Of a stretch of 64,000 nucleotides of DNA, positions 19,384 to 27,443 are shown one piece after another. The stretch lies in NCBI RefSeq assembly GCF_003437535.1, contig NZ_QSQT01000009.1:62001-126000 (forward strand). Reading direction: 5' to 3'. The notes under the pieces are model-generated. The model did no database searches, had not been told where the DNA came from, and saw only the letters and a program-made list of their open reading frames with translations. The position numbers and the translations under genes were made by a program. The DNA comes from Phocaeicola plebeius. GTDB lineage: Bacteria; Bacteroidota; Bacteroidia; Bacteroidales; Bacteroidaceae. The stretch's first letter is position 1. Every line of letters starts with the position of its first letter.

Positions 19384-21144
19384 CTATAGGAAAAGCGGAA
19401 TAATGATTTGTATTTTTTCTGCTTCAACTGAAATGTGTCCTTTCATTGCCATCACTCTTTCTTTCATAGTTTGTAGCCCGATACCTTTTTCTGAGGTAGA
19501 GCTGAATTTCCCGTTGTGTGAAATGGTGAGTTCCAGATTCGGAAGTTTCCACTCCAGTGTGAGATGGATTTCCGTGGGGAAGGCATGTTTGAGCGCATTG
19601 CCGGTAGCCTCCTGAATGATGCGGTAGATGTTCAGACAATAAGTTTCCGGAAGTACAGACCAGTCGCATTCTTCGGGAAGAGTGGTCAGGGTGACTTTGC
19701 ATGATGCAGAGGTCATCCGTTCTGCATAGTTCTGTAATACTTGCTTTAAAGTCGTTTCCTGGAAGGTAGGAGGAAGCAGTTCGTGGGATACACGTCGGAT
19801 GTTCTCCCGACTGGTGCGCAGGAGTTCTTTCCACGATTCGTTGAGTGTGGAGGCATTCATCTCGAGTGCATACAGGTCGTTGCAAACGCCGTCGTGAAGT
19901 TCTTTGGCCAGACGGTTGCGTTCTTTCTCGAGCTCTTTCAGGTAGGCACGTGTGGCATTGCGTTCCGTATCGCGTTGCAAAGTTTCGAATTCACGCTTTT
20001 GTGCTTCTGCTTCTCTTTTCTGCCGTTCGATACGGAGTTTTTGTTTTTGGATAAAGTAGAGTGAAACGAAGGCCATTATAGCCATCAGGATTAACAGAAA
20101 CGTAATCTTCAATTGCAGATTCTGCTTTTCCTTTTGACGCTTTTCCTGCAGCTTCTGGTACTCCAGCTCCTTTTTCTGGGTTTCATATTTCACGGAAAGC
20201 TCTTCCAGCTGGCGACTTTTTTCTTGCACGAACAACGAATCGCTGAGTGCCTTGGCCAATTCCAGCGTGTGGTAGGCCTGTGGAAATTCAGATAGTTCCT
20301 TGTAGACAAGATGAAGGTTGTTATACACGTCATATTGCAGGAACGGATAATTTTCGATGCCCGGCAGTTGCAGGATTTTCTGTGCAGTCTGAGTGGCAGC
20401 CTTCCATTCTTTACGGGTCTGCTGGACATAGAAAAGTACCTGATAGTAATTGACAAGTGCCATGGTAGAGTTGACCTTAGCGGCAAGTGCATTCGTTTGT
20501 TCTACCAGTTTCTGGATTTCTGAGGCAGATGCCTGGGTGCGGAACAAGGTCAGCAGGTAGTATGTGCGGGCACCAAGTTCCGTTTCGGGCTGTTGCAATT
20601 GCTGGGATAGGGCAATGGCTTTAGACAGATAGGTTTTGGCGGCTTCGTATTCTTCTTGAGTGATGAAAATGGAAGAACAGACGGTATAAATCTGTGTGCG
20701 GAATGACTTATCCTGACATTTATCGGCCTGCTTAACCGCATCTAAGGCGTATTTTACTGCCTGAGCCGGATTTTTCATATCCAAGTAAACCGTAGCCAAG
20801 TTGTTGTATAATGTGGTAATTGCCTGTAAGTTTTCTTCGTTGTTACCGGAAAGAAGGGGCGCATATTGCAGGGCTTTGTCGTAGGCGGCAATTGCTTCGG
20901 TGAGTTTCCCGGACGAGCGCAGGTAGACTCCTTGTGAAGTGTAGCATGACATCATGGCACAAGTATCCTTTTCTGTCATTGCAAGTTGAAGAGCTTGTTC
21001 GATAGCCCATAGGGCAGAATCTACCTTACCTGCCTGATAATAAGTATCGGCCGTTTCTGTCAGTTTTTCTACATCCGGCTTGGGAGTGACGGAAAAAAGA
21101 AAGCCGGGAATACACCATAACAAAATGAATAGGCGGTTTTTCAT
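19384..21144 (-). CDS. TPR-containing sensor histidine kinase (HisKA_3 type)
   Basis: 586 residues: a signal/anchor (about 1-18), an extracytoplasmic helical TPR sensor region (about 25-310), a short coiled coil, one membrane segment (about 346-365), a second coiled coil (370-410), the phospho-acceptor helix with H417 in RLAKELHDGV, and an ATPase domain with the N-box asparagine N516 and the GIGL loop (554-557). In the G1 box the usual aspartate (DxGxG) is replaced: the sequence is ISHNGKF, with H543. It heads the minus-strand operon with the regulator. TPR sensors in Bacteroidetes are thought to read protein or peptide partners; the ligand here is unknown. Confidence 0.9.
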   Translation of the reverse strand: MKNRLFILLWCIPGFLFSVTPKPDVEKLTETADTYYQAGKVDSALWAIEQALQLAMTEKDTCAMMSCYTSQGVYLRSSGKLTEAIAAYDKALQYAPLLSGNNEENLQAITTLYNNLATVYLDMKNPAQAVKYALDAVKQADKCQDKSFRTQIYTVCSSIFITQEEYEAAKTYLSKAIALSQQLQQPETELGARTYYLLTLFRTQASASEIQKLVEQTNALAAKVNSTMALVNYYQVLFYVQQTRKEWKAATQTAQKILQLPGIENYPFLQYDVYNNLHLVYKELSEFPQAYHTLELAKALSDSLFVQEKSRQLEELSVKYETQKKELEYQKLQEKRQKEKQNLQLKITFLLILMAIMAFVSLYFIQKQKLRIERQKREAEAQKREFETLQRDTERNATRAYLKELEKERNRLAKELHDGVCNDLYALEMNASTLNESWKELLRTSRENIRRVSHELLPPTFQETTLKQVLQNYAERMTSASCKVTLTTLPEECDWSVLPETYCLNIYRIIQEATGNALKHAFPTEIHLTLEWKLPNLELTISHNGKFSSTSEKGIGLQTMKERVMAMKGHISVEAEKIQIIIPLFL

Positions 21145-21202
21145 AGGCGGCTGTTATTATGTGTGGCTTTTGCAATATAGCTAAAAAGTTTGGATTATTC
21201 TA

Positions 21203-21210
21203 TAGTTTTG
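21203..21210 (+). promoter_or_regulatory. -7 promoter element of guaD
   Basis: TAGTTTTG fits TAnnTTTG; the upstream TTTG is not at the canonical distance. The leader would be about 42 nt. Confidence 0.4.
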
Positions 21211-21255
21211 TGTATTTTCATCAAGTTTTTTACGAATTACTAAAAATAATATGGT

Positions 21256-21723
21256 ATGACGAAAGAAGAATTGATGCGTAAGGCTATTGAGTTGTCAGTG
21301 AAGAATGTAGCTGAAGGTGGCGGTCCTTTTGGTGCTGTCATTGCAAAGAACGGTGAGATTGTAGCTACGGGAGTAAACCGTGTGACGCCGGATTGCGACC
21401 CGACCGCCCATGCAGAAGTAAGTGCCATCCGTGCGGCAGCTAAGAAACTGGGTACATTCGACTTGAGTGGTTGTGAGATATATACTTCTTGTGAACCATG
21501 TCCCATGTGCTTAGGTGCAATCTATTGGGCACATCTGGACCGTATGTATTATGGAAATAACAAGCACGATGCAGCAGCTATCGGCTTTGACGATGCCTTT
21601 ATTTATGAGGAACTGGATTTGAAACCGGCGGAAAGACGTCTGCCCTCAGAAGTTTTGTTGCCGGAAGAAGCTATTCGGGCTTTTCAGGACTGGACTGAAA
21701 AAACGGATAAGGTGGAATACTAA
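21256..21723 (+). CDS. guaD: Guanine deaminase (cytidine-deaminase fold)
   Basis: The 155-residue protein has the zinc deaminase motifs: HAEVSAI (the ligand His and proton-shuttle Glu) and SCEPCPMCLGAIYWA (two Cys ligands). The GGPFGAVI N-terminus, the NDPTAHAE-like region (here CDPTAHAE), GFDDAFIYEEL and the short C-terminus ending in tyrosine match the Bacillus GuaD type more than tRNA adenosine deaminase TadA. It would convert guanine to xanthine. An ATG at 21251 runs into a stop after one codon, so 21256 is the start. A purine uptake pair lies at 30.6-32.6 kb. Confidence 0.85.
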   Translation: MTKEELMRKAIELSVKNVAEGGGPFGAVIAKNGEIVATGVNRVTPDCDPTAHAEVSAIRAAAKKLGTFDLSGCEIYTSCEPCPMCLGAIYWAHLDRMYYGNNKHDAAAIGFDDAFIYEELDLKPAERRLPSEVLLPEEAIRAFQDWTEKTDKVEY

Positions 21724-21755
21724 AATGATTGGGTAATAAGGCTGTAATGCCTTTA

Positions 21756-21853
21756 TATTTTTTATGTTTCCCACGGCGGAACCGTACGTTTTTCATACCG
21801 GAAACGTAGGGTTTCGCTGTGGGAAACTTATGTTTTCCTTAGGGGAAACGTAA
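21756..21853. repeat. Array A1: 22-bp-period palindromic repeats between guaD and nudix
   Basis: Units related to GGAAACGTAGGTTTCC begin at 21778, 21800, 21822 and 21844, exactly 22 bp apart; a degenerate unit whose right half is GTTTCC (21766-21771) precedes them. The 6-nt spacers differ (acggc, atacc, gctgt, ttagg cores). The array fills a convergent intergenic region with no gene. A weak inverted repeat ACAGAAAA/TTTTCTGT (21872-21897) follows and may act as terminator. Confidence 0.85.
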
Positions 21854-21912
21854 TAAGGATAAGACTGTTTTACAGAAAAGTATGTAACGTTTTCTGTTTA
21901 CTTTTGTTCTTG

Positions 21913-22416
21913 TTATTGTTGATGTAGAACTGTAGTGAATTCTCGTTCAAAATTGGGGGTGAAAACGTTTTTCCCTAAATTTTGCCGAATTTCATCCAGT
22001 GGCCAGAAACGTCCTCCTGCCAGTTCTTCACTGGGCGAGATAGGTCCGTCGAATACGGTTTTGTGCGAAAATACCAGTTCTTTTTCCCGGTCTGATTCAA
22101 ATACATAATGTGTCAGCAGTTGAGGAGTAAAATTGGAAATGCCGAGTTCCTCTCCGGCTTCCCGTTTCAGTGCCATTTCCACGCTTTCTCCTAGGTCTAC
22201 ATGTCCTCCTACGGAGGTATCCCATTTTCCCGGTTGGATGTCTTTCCATTCCGGACGTTTTTGCAGATATAATTCTCCTTTGCTGTTGAATACATGCAAG
22301 TGGACTACCGGATGCAGCAGCTTGCTTCCGTTGTGGCATTCTCCTCGGGTAGCGGCACCTGTGATGTTTCCTTCTTCGTCTACGATGGGAAACATTTCTT
22401 CGCTATTGTCTGTCAT
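21913..22416 (-). CDS. Nudix hydrolase
   Basis: The 167-residue protein has a complete Nudix box: GGHVDLGESVEMALKREAGE followed by ELGI, matching G-x5-E-x7-REUxEExGU. The N-terminus (FPIVDEEGNITGAATRGECH) and the HLHVFNSKGELYLQKR strand resemble the branch of Nudix proteins related to isopentenyl-diphosphate isomerase, so the substrate could be a nucleoside or prenyl diphosphate; it cannot be fixed from sequence. It starts 18 bp after queA on the same strand and is likely co-transcribed. Confidence 0.9.
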   Translation of the reverse strand: MTDNSEEMFPIVDEEGNITGAATRGECHNGSKLLHPVVHLHVFNSKGELYLQKRPEWKDIQPGKWDTSVGGHVDLGESVEMALKREAGEELGISNFTPQLLTHYVFESDREKELVFSHKTVFDGPISPSEELAGGRFWPLDEIRQNLGKNVFTPNFEREFTTVLHQQ

Positions 22417-22434
22417 TGTTTCTTCTGTTTGGGG

Positions 22435-23652
22435 TTAGGGGATAAGTAAAGATGAATCTCCGTAGCTCAGGAAGCGGAAATCATGCGCCAGCGCGTAATC
22501 GTAGATGGGACGCCAGTTTCCTTTCACAAAAGCAGAGACCAGTAACAGCAGGGTGCTTTGCGGCTGGTGGAAGTTGGTGACCATTTTCTTGACGATGTGG
22601 TAATTGTATCCCGGTGCAATGATGATCTGTGTACTGGTGTGCAGCGCATCGAGCTGGTTCCGGTCCATGTAGTCGAGTATCTGTTGCAGGGCTTCTGTGG
22701 TACTTAACTCCGGATGAGTTTCGTAGGGTTGCCATTGCTGTACGTGCAGTTCCTGCTGGCTGGCATCGGGGTGCTGTGACAAAGTGACACCGATGTAGTA
22801 AAGGCTCTCCAGTGTACGGACAGAAGTAGTTCCTACCGCCACGGCTTCACCTCCATGTGCCAGGAGCTTCTCTATGGTTCCACGGTTTACGGAAATGTAT
22901 TCCGTATGCATTTCGTGGCCTTCTATTTCTTCACTTTTCACAGGTTTGAATGTGCCGGCTCCAACGTGTAGGGTGACTTCTTCCAAATCCACTCCTTTTT
23001 CTTTGAGAGCGTGCAATACGCGTTCCGTGAAATGCAGGCCGGCAGTCGGGGCGGCTACGGAACCTTTTATCTTCGAGTAGACGGTCTGGTAAGTTTCCTT
23101 GTCGCTTTCCTGTGTTTCTCTGTTCAGGTAGGGAGGAATGGGCAGTTCGCCGAAGAACTCCAGAATGTCGGCAAAGGTTACTTCCGGATTGTCCCAGGTG
23201 AAATCAATCCAGTGGCTGGTGCCGTGACATTCTCCACGAGTAGCAGTCAGCGTCAGTGTCTTTCCCTTTACTGTCATTTCCTTGTGCAGAGGGCCTTCTT
23301 TCCATTTCTTCAGGTTGCCAATCATGCAAAGCCAGGCCGCATGCTGGGTTTGCTGGAAGTTGAGTACATAGTCGTTGGGTTCGATGGGCTCCAGACAGAA
23401 AATCTCAATCAGCGCGCCGGTTTCCTTGCGGAAGTGCAGACGTGCCTGAATGACTTTCGTGTTGTTGAAAATCATGAGGGTACCGGGCTCCAGGTAGTCC
23501 GGAAGGGAGGTGAAATGTGTTTCACTGATTTGTCCGTGCTGATACACCAGCAGCTTGGACTGGTCGCGGACCGGCAGCGGAAATTTAGCGATGCGTTCAT
23601 CCGGCAGCGGATAGTTGTAGTCGCTAATCTTTATATGTTTTGTTTCTTCCAT
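22435..23652 (-). CDS. queA: S-adenosylmethionine:tRNA ribosyltransferase-isomerase (queuosine synthesis), long form
   Basis: Transfers and isomerises the ribosyl moiety of SAM onto preQ1 in tRNA to make epoxyqueuosine. The start at 23652 (MEETKHIKISDYNYPLPDER) is supported by a -7 element just upstream; the longer open frame to 23853 has no homologous extension. The protein has 405 residues, longer than the about 345 of E. coli QueA; extra sequence lies near FFGELPIPPYLNRETQESDK and in the C-terminal region around QHPDASQQELHVQQW. Family signatures PDERIAKFP, FNNTKVIQARL, AAPTAGLHFTERVL, HVGAGTFKPVK and GTTSVRTLE are clear. Confidence 0.93.
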   Translation of the reverse strand: MEETKHIKISDYNYPLPDERIAKFPLPVRDQSKLLVYQHGQISETHFTSLPDYLEPGTLMIFNNTKVIQARLHFRKETGALIEIFCLEPIEPNDYVLNFQQTQHAAWLCMIGNLKKWKEGPLHKEMTVKGKTLTLTATRGECHGTSHWIDFTWDNPEVTFADILEFFGELPIPPYLNRETQESDKETYQTVYSKIKGSVAAPTAGLHFTERVLHALKEKGVDLEEVTLHVGAGTFKPVKSEEIEGHEMHTEYISVNRGTIEKLLAHGGEAVAVGTTSVRTLESLYYIGVTLSQHPDASQQELHVQQWQPYETHPELSTTEALQQILDYMDRNQLDALHTSTQIIIAPGYNYHIVKKMVTNFHQPQSTLLLLVSAFVKGNWRPIYDYALAHDFRFLSYGDSSLLIP

Positions 23653-23668
23653 GTCGTTTATTTTTTTG

Positions 23669-23676
23669 CAAAAGTA
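23669..23676 (-). promoter_or_regulatory. -7 promoter element of queA
   Basis: Plus-strand CAAAAGTA gives TACTTTTG on the minus strand; predicted leader about 12 nt. It confirms 23652 as the queA start. Confidence 0.5.
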
Positions 23677-23769
23677 CAACAAATAGCAGAATCCTCCTAA
23701 CATAATAATTTTTTCGTGGACTTCCTTTTGCAGACTGCTGAATAATTTCCATATTCCGTGGAAAGTCGT

Positions 23770-23777
23770 TACATTTG
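23770..23777 (+). promoter_or_regulatory. -7 promoter element of the Smr-domain gene
   Basis: TACATTTG fits TAnnTTTG; predicted start of transcription near 23781, 23 nt before the ATG. Confidence 0.5.
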
Positions 23778-23803
23778 TGAGTGTAATAAATTGAGGACAG
23801 ATT

Positions 23804-24856
23804 ATGAAAATAGGAGATAAAGTACGCTTCCTGAGTGAAGTAGGCGGTGGCATTGTCCGGGGATTTCAAGGAAAGGACATTGCTTTGGTGGAAGGAGAAG
23901 ATGGTTTTGAAATTCCTATGCTGATTAGGGAGTGTGTGGTGATACAGACCGACGATTATAACATCCCGTTGAAATCTACAGCCAAGCCTTCTGCACCGGA
24001 AGTTGAAGAAGAAGAGGAGGAAGAAGAAAAGCCGATAACTTATCGGGCACCCGAAATACGTGGAAATGACGTACTGAATGTGTTTCTGGCTTATGTGCCG
24101 CAGGATGTAAAGTCCATATCCTCTACTGCATTTGATGCCTATCTGGTGAATGACAGTAACTATTTTATTGATTACTTGTATCTTTCGGCAGAGGGTAAGA
24201 GCTGGACTTTACGCAGCCGGGGAACGGTGAAACCGAACATGAAGATGCACCTGGAAGAGTTCGAAAAGAGTGCATTGAACGGTATGGAGCGTGTGGCCGT
24301 ACAGCTTCTGGCTTATAAGGATGACCGTACCTTTCTACTGAAACAGGCGGTGAATCAGGAGTTGCGCATTGATACGGTGAAGTTTTACAAGTTGCATACT
24401 TTCCAGTCTTCCGACTTTTTTGAGGAACCGGCCTTGATTTATGAGATTGTCAAGGATGATGAAGCGGTAAAGCAGGTATATGTTTCGGCTGACGACATCA
24501 AGAATGCGCTGTTGCAGAAGAACGTGCAGGACGTACCGGCAAAGTTGCAGAAAAAGCAGCATGTGGTAAAGAATGAAATTGTGGAGGTCGACCTGCATAT
24601 CCATGAACTGCTGGATGACACTACCGGTATGGGAAATGCCGAAATGCTGAATTATCAGCTGGATGTGTTCCGCAAGACATTGGAGGAATACAAGCAGAAG
24701 AAAGGGCAGCGGATTGTGTTTATTCACGGTAAAGGAGATGGTGTATTGCGTCGGGCTATCTTGGATGAGCTGAAACGTAAATATAAGACTTATCAATGGC
24801 AGGATGCTTCTTTCCGTGAATACGGTTTCGGAGCTACAATGGTTACAATTCACTAA
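23804..24856 (+). CDS. DUF2027/Smr-domain protein
   Basis: 350 residues. The N-terminal about 55 residues form a small beta domain ([20 protein letters not shown]), followed by an acidic run of glutamates (about 66-75), a central beta-rich domain typical of Bacteroidetes DUF2027 proteins, and a C-terminal Smr domain (about 265-350) with VDLHIHEL and [12 protein letters not shown]. Smr domains, as in MutS2, are nicking nucleases acting on branched DNA or RNA; here the ATPase part of MutS2 is absent. It is 5 bp upstream of the thioesterase gene, so the two are probably translated from one mRNA. Confidence 0.88.
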   Translation: MKIGDKVRFLSEVGGGIVRGFQGKDIALVEGEDGFEIPMLIRECVVIQTDDYNIPLKSTAKPSAPEVEEEEEEEEKPITYRAPEIRGNDVLNVFLAYVPQDVKSISSTAFDAYLVNDSNYFIDYLYLSAEGKSWTLRSRGTVKPNMKMHLEEFEKSALNGMERVAVQLLAYKDDRTFLLKQAVNQELRIDTVKFYKLHTFQSSDFFEEPALIYEIVKDDEAVKQVYVSADDIKNALLQKNVQDVPAKLQKKQHVVKNEIVEVDLHIHELLDDTTGMGNAEMLNYQLDVFRKTLEEYKQKKGQRIVFIHGKGDGVLRRAILDELKRKYKTYQWQDASFREYGFGATMVTIH

Positions 24857-24861
24857 AAGAT

Positions 24862-25272
24862 ATGGGAACGTTAAAAGAAATGCTGTCGGCCGACCGTTTT
24901 GCGGCTGAGGCTGGAGTGGAATTACTGGAAATCAGTCCGGGATATGCCAAAGCCCGGATGAAGGTGACTGAAAAGCATCTGAACGCCGGAGGAGTTTGTC
25001 AGGGAGGTGCATTGTTTACATTGGCCGATTTGGCATTTGCTGCTGTGGCCAATAGCCGTGGACGTCTGACTTTGTCACTGAATGCCAATATCACTTTTCT
25101 GCGTGCAATCAGTGAAGGGTATGTGTATGCAGAGGCTACCGAGACGTTCAATCATGGAAGGGTACCTTTCATTGAAGTGCGTCTGGTAGATGAGCAACAG
25201 CAGTTGATTGCAGTACTGACCAGTTCCGGATACCGGAAAAGCGAAGAATTGAATATCGACGAACTGGAATAA
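24862..25272 (+). CDS. PaaI-family hotdog-fold thioesterase
   Basis: The 136-residue protein has the hotdog-fold features HLNAGGVCQGGALFTLADLAF (a long helix after the active-site loop) and LSLNANITFLRAI. PaaI-like enzymes hydrolyse acyl- or aryl-CoA thioesters in the cytoplasm. Five bases separate it from the Smr gene. A terminator follows. Confidence 0.87.
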   Translation: MGTLKEMLSADRFAAEAGVELLEISPGYAKARMKVTEKHLNAGGVCQGGALFTLADLAFAAVANSRGRLTLSLNANITFLRAISEGYVYAEATETFNHGRVPFIEVRLVDEQQQLIAVLTSSGYRKSEELNIDELE

Positions 25273-25295
25273 ATTCGGCGTACAAAAGAATATGT

Positions 25296-25344
25296 CAAAC
25301 GGAGAATGCGCGTTACTGAAATGGGCATTCTCCGTTTGTGTTTT
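25296..25344. terminator. Terminator between the thioesterase gene and metY (convergent)
   Basis: Perfect 14-bp arms caaacggagaatgc (25296-25309) and gcattctccgtttg (25325-25338), followed by TGTTTT. Confidence 0.8.
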
Positions 25345-25347
25345 GGG

Positions 25348-26634
25348 TTAGATTTGTTCAAGGGCCTGACTCAGGTCGGTAAGCAAATCTTCAATGTGCT
25401 CGGTTCCGATGGAAAGACGGATGGTAGACTGTGTGATGCCTTGTTCCGCCAGTTCCTGGTCGTTGAGCTGGGAGTGCGTCGTACTGGCCGGATGGATGAC
25501 CAGCGATTTGACATCGGCTACATTGGCCAGCAGGGAGAATATCTCCAGATGGTCGATAAAGCGGTGTGCTTCCGTACGTCCGCCCTGGATTTCAAACGTG
25601 AAGATGGAGCCGGCACCTTTTGGGAAATATTTCTGATAGAGGGCCGGGGAAGTGTGCTCAGGAAGTGACGGATGGTTGACCTTTTTCACTTTAGGATGGT
25701 GCTGCAGGAAGTCTACTACCTTCAGCGCATTCTCTACGTGACGTTCCACTCTGAGCGAGAGGGTTTCCAGTCCTTGCAGAAGGAGGAAGGCATTGAACGG
25801 ACTGATGGCGGCTCCGGTATCGCGTAACAGAATGGCGCGTATTCGGGTGATATAGGCCGCAGGACCTGCCACATCGGCAAAGCAAAGTCCGTGGTAACAT
25901 GGGTCGGGACTTGTCAGTTGGGGGAATTTACCGGAAGCTTTCCAGTCGAATTTACCGGAATCCACAATGATACCTCCTAATGACGTGCCGTGTCCTCCGA
26001 TAAACTTCGTGGCAGAATGTATAACGATGTCGGCACCATGTTCAATGGGACGCAGCAGATAAGGAGTAGCAAATGTGTTGTCAATCAGTAAAGGAATCTG
26101 ATGACGGTGAGCTATTTCCGCAATGCGGGCGATGTCGACAAGCGTGCAGTTCGGATTTCCTAAACTTTCAATGAATATCGCCTTAGTATTGGGCTGGATG
26201 GCCTGTTCCACGTTTGCCGGTTCTTCTGCGTCTACAAAAGTGGTGTGTATCCCACGGCTGGGGAAAGTATGTGCCAGCAGGTTGTAAGTTCCTCCATAAA
26301 TGGTACGGGCCGATACAATATGGTCACCGGTGCGCGTAATATTTTCAAACGCATAACTGATGGCGGCCGCTCCGGAGGCTACGGCCAGGGCAGCTACTCC
26401 TCCTTCCAATGCAGCTACTCGCTGTTCCAGTACACTTTGGGTGGGATTGGTCAGTCGGCCATAGATGTTTCCGCTGTCTTCCAGACTGAAACGGGCTGCG
26501 GCATGGGCCGAGTCATGAAAGACGTACGAAGTCGTCTGATAGATGGGGACTGCTCGTGCATCGGTCGTCGGATCGGGATTTTCTTGTCCCACATGTAACT
26601 GGAGGGTTTCGAAGTGTAGCTTAGTTCTATCCAT
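25348..26634 (-). CDS. metY: O-acetylhomoserine sulfhydrylase (PLP-dependent)
   Basis: Makes homocysteine from O-acetylhomoserine and sulfide. Start at 26634 ([17 protein letters not shown]); an earlier ATG at 26700 lies within the promoter. The 428-residue length fits MetY rather than the shorter cystathionine synthases and lyases (about 380-400). Family marks: [10 protein letters not shown], the [15 protein letters not shown] region, ESLGNP, and the PLP lysine in [15 protein letters not shown]. It is divergent from an Lrp-type regulator, and metF lies beyond, so this is a methionine-synthesis cluster. Confidence 0.92.
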   Translation of the reverse strand: MDRTKLHFETLQLHVGQENPDPTTDARAVPIYQTTSYVFHDSAHAAARFSLEDSGNIYGRLTNPTQSVLEQRVAALEGGVAALAVASGAAAISYAFENITRTGDHIVSARTIYGGTYNLLAHTFPSRGIHTTFVDAEEPANVEQAIQPNTKAIFIESLGNPNCTLVDIARIAEIAHRHQIPLLIDNTFATPYLLRPIEHGADIVIHSATKFIGGHGTSLGGIIVDSGKFDWKASGKFPQLTSPDPCYHGLCFADVAGPAAYITRIRAILLRDTGAAISPFNAFLLLQGLETLSLRVERHVENALKVVDFLQHHPKVKKVNHPSLPEHTSPALYQKYFPKGAGSIFTFEIQGGRTEAHRFIDHLEIFSLLANVADVKSLVIHPASTTHSQLNDQELAEQGITQSTIRLSIGTEHIEDLLTDLSQALEQI

Positions 26635-26669
26635 AGTCGTAAGTGTGTAAAAGTGATTAAATGATACTG

Positions 26670-26700
26670 CAAAAGTAGTTTGTATGGTTATATCATCCAA
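26670..26700 (-). promoter_or_regulatory. Promoter of metY
   Basis: On the minus strand: TTGG (plus 26697-26700), 19 bp, TACTTTTG (plus 26670-26677). Transcription would start near 26666, with a leader of about 31 nt. Confidence 0.55.
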
Positions 26701-26718
26701 TATTTGCTGAAAATATGG

Positions 26719-26729
26719 AGAATTGTTCT
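26719..26729. promoter_or_regulatory. Candidate Lrp-type operator upstream of metY
   Basis: AGAATTGTTCT is a palindrome (AGAA-N3-TTCT) just upstream of the metY -33 element and related to two longer palindromes near lrp and metF. Confidence 0.35.
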
Positions 26730-26789
26730 ATATAATGATGGTTTAAAAGAAAAAACTTGTAGATTTGCTGCCGTAAAACAATTCATAAT

Positions 26790-26802
26790 AGAATAATATT
26801 CT
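26790..26802. promoter_or_regulatory. Candidate autoregulatory operator at the lrp start
   Basis: AGAATAATATTCT has perfect 5-bp arms and ends two bases before the ATG at 26804; a bound protein would block expression of the regulator itself. Confidence 0.4.
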
Positions 26803-26803
26803 T

Positions 26804-27268
26804 ATGACAGAAAAACTGGATAAAGTGGATTTGCAGATTCTCCGTACGTTGCAGGAGAATGCCCGGTTGACCACTAAAGAGCTGGCGGCACAGGTCAGTC
26901 TGTCGTCTACTCCTGTATTTGAACGGTTGAAAAGGCTGGAGAGGGAAGGATACATCAAGAAGTACATTGCCGTGCTGGATGCCGACAAACTGAATCAGGG
27001 ATTTGTGGTATTCTGTAATGTCAAATTGCGTCGGATGAATAAAGACATAGCGATGGAGTTCACCCGTATCATTCAGAACATTCCGGAGGTGACGGAGTGC
27101 TATAACATTTCCGGCAGTTACGATTATCTGCTGAAAATCCATGCTCCGAACATGAAATATTACCAGGAGTTTATTATTAATGTATTGGGTACAATTGACA
27201 GTCTGGGTTCGCTGGAAAGTATGTTTGTCATGGATGAAGTGAAGCATGACTATGGACTGCACATATAG
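26804..27268 (+). CDS. Lrp/AsnC-family transcriptional regulator
   Basis: 154 residues: an N-terminal winged HTH (about 1-60: LDKVDLQILRTLQENARLTT, then LSSTPVFERLKRLEREGYI) and a C-terminal ligand-sensing AsnC domain (about 70-150: ITECYNISG-like TECYNISGSYDYLLKI). Such proteins form octamers and respond to amino acids. Its position between divergent metY and downstream metF, with similar palindromes at all three promoters, suggests control of sulfur amino acid synthesis; methionine or a relative could be the effector (inference). Confidence 0.93.
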   Translation: MTEKLDKVDLQILRTLQENARLTTKELAAQVSLSSTPVFERLKRLEREGYIKKYIAVLDADKLNQGFVVFCNVKLRRMNKDIAMEFTRIIQNIPEVTECYNISGSYDYLLKIHAPNMKYYQEFIINVLGTIDSLGSLESMFVMDEVKHDYGLHI

Positions 27269-27306
27269 GGACGTGAAATCCTTTTCTGTGTATTTATTCC
27301 ATAAAC

Positions 27307-27337
27307 AGAATAAAACATAGAATATTATTCTAATTCT
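27307..27337. promoter_or_regulatory. Candidate operator cluster upstream of metF
   Basis: AGAAT at 27307, the palindrome AGAATATTATTCT at 27319-27331 and another ATTCT at 27333-27337 form a nested set of half-sites. The centre is about 100 bp before the predicted metF transcription start, a position more usual for activation than for blocking. Confidence 0.45.
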
Positions 27338-27387
27338 ATCCGTCTTTAATGGGAAAAACAGTCCGTTTTTTCTAAATATCTTCCGAT

Positions 27388-27420
27388 TGTTGGTGGATAG
27401 CACTTTTGCTTGTATCTTTG
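27388..27420 (+). promoter_or_regulatory. Promoter of metF
   Basis: The -7 element TATCTTTG (27413-27420) matches the consensus; a TTG-containing -33 region lies near 27388. Leader of about 20 nt before ATG 27444. Confidence 0.6.
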
Positions 27421-27443
27421 CCGACAAATTATACAAATGCACT

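Noticed and set aside
21256..21723. tRNA adenosine deaminase (TadA)
   Set aside because: The DPTAHAE region, GFDDAFIYEEL segment and C-terminal tyrosine fit the GuaD type better, although the fold is shared.
23653..23853. 67-residue N-terminal extension of queA
   Set aside because: The -7 promoter element (23669-23676) lies inside the extension and the added residues do not look like QueA. Similar reasoning moved the starts of topB, metY and metF.
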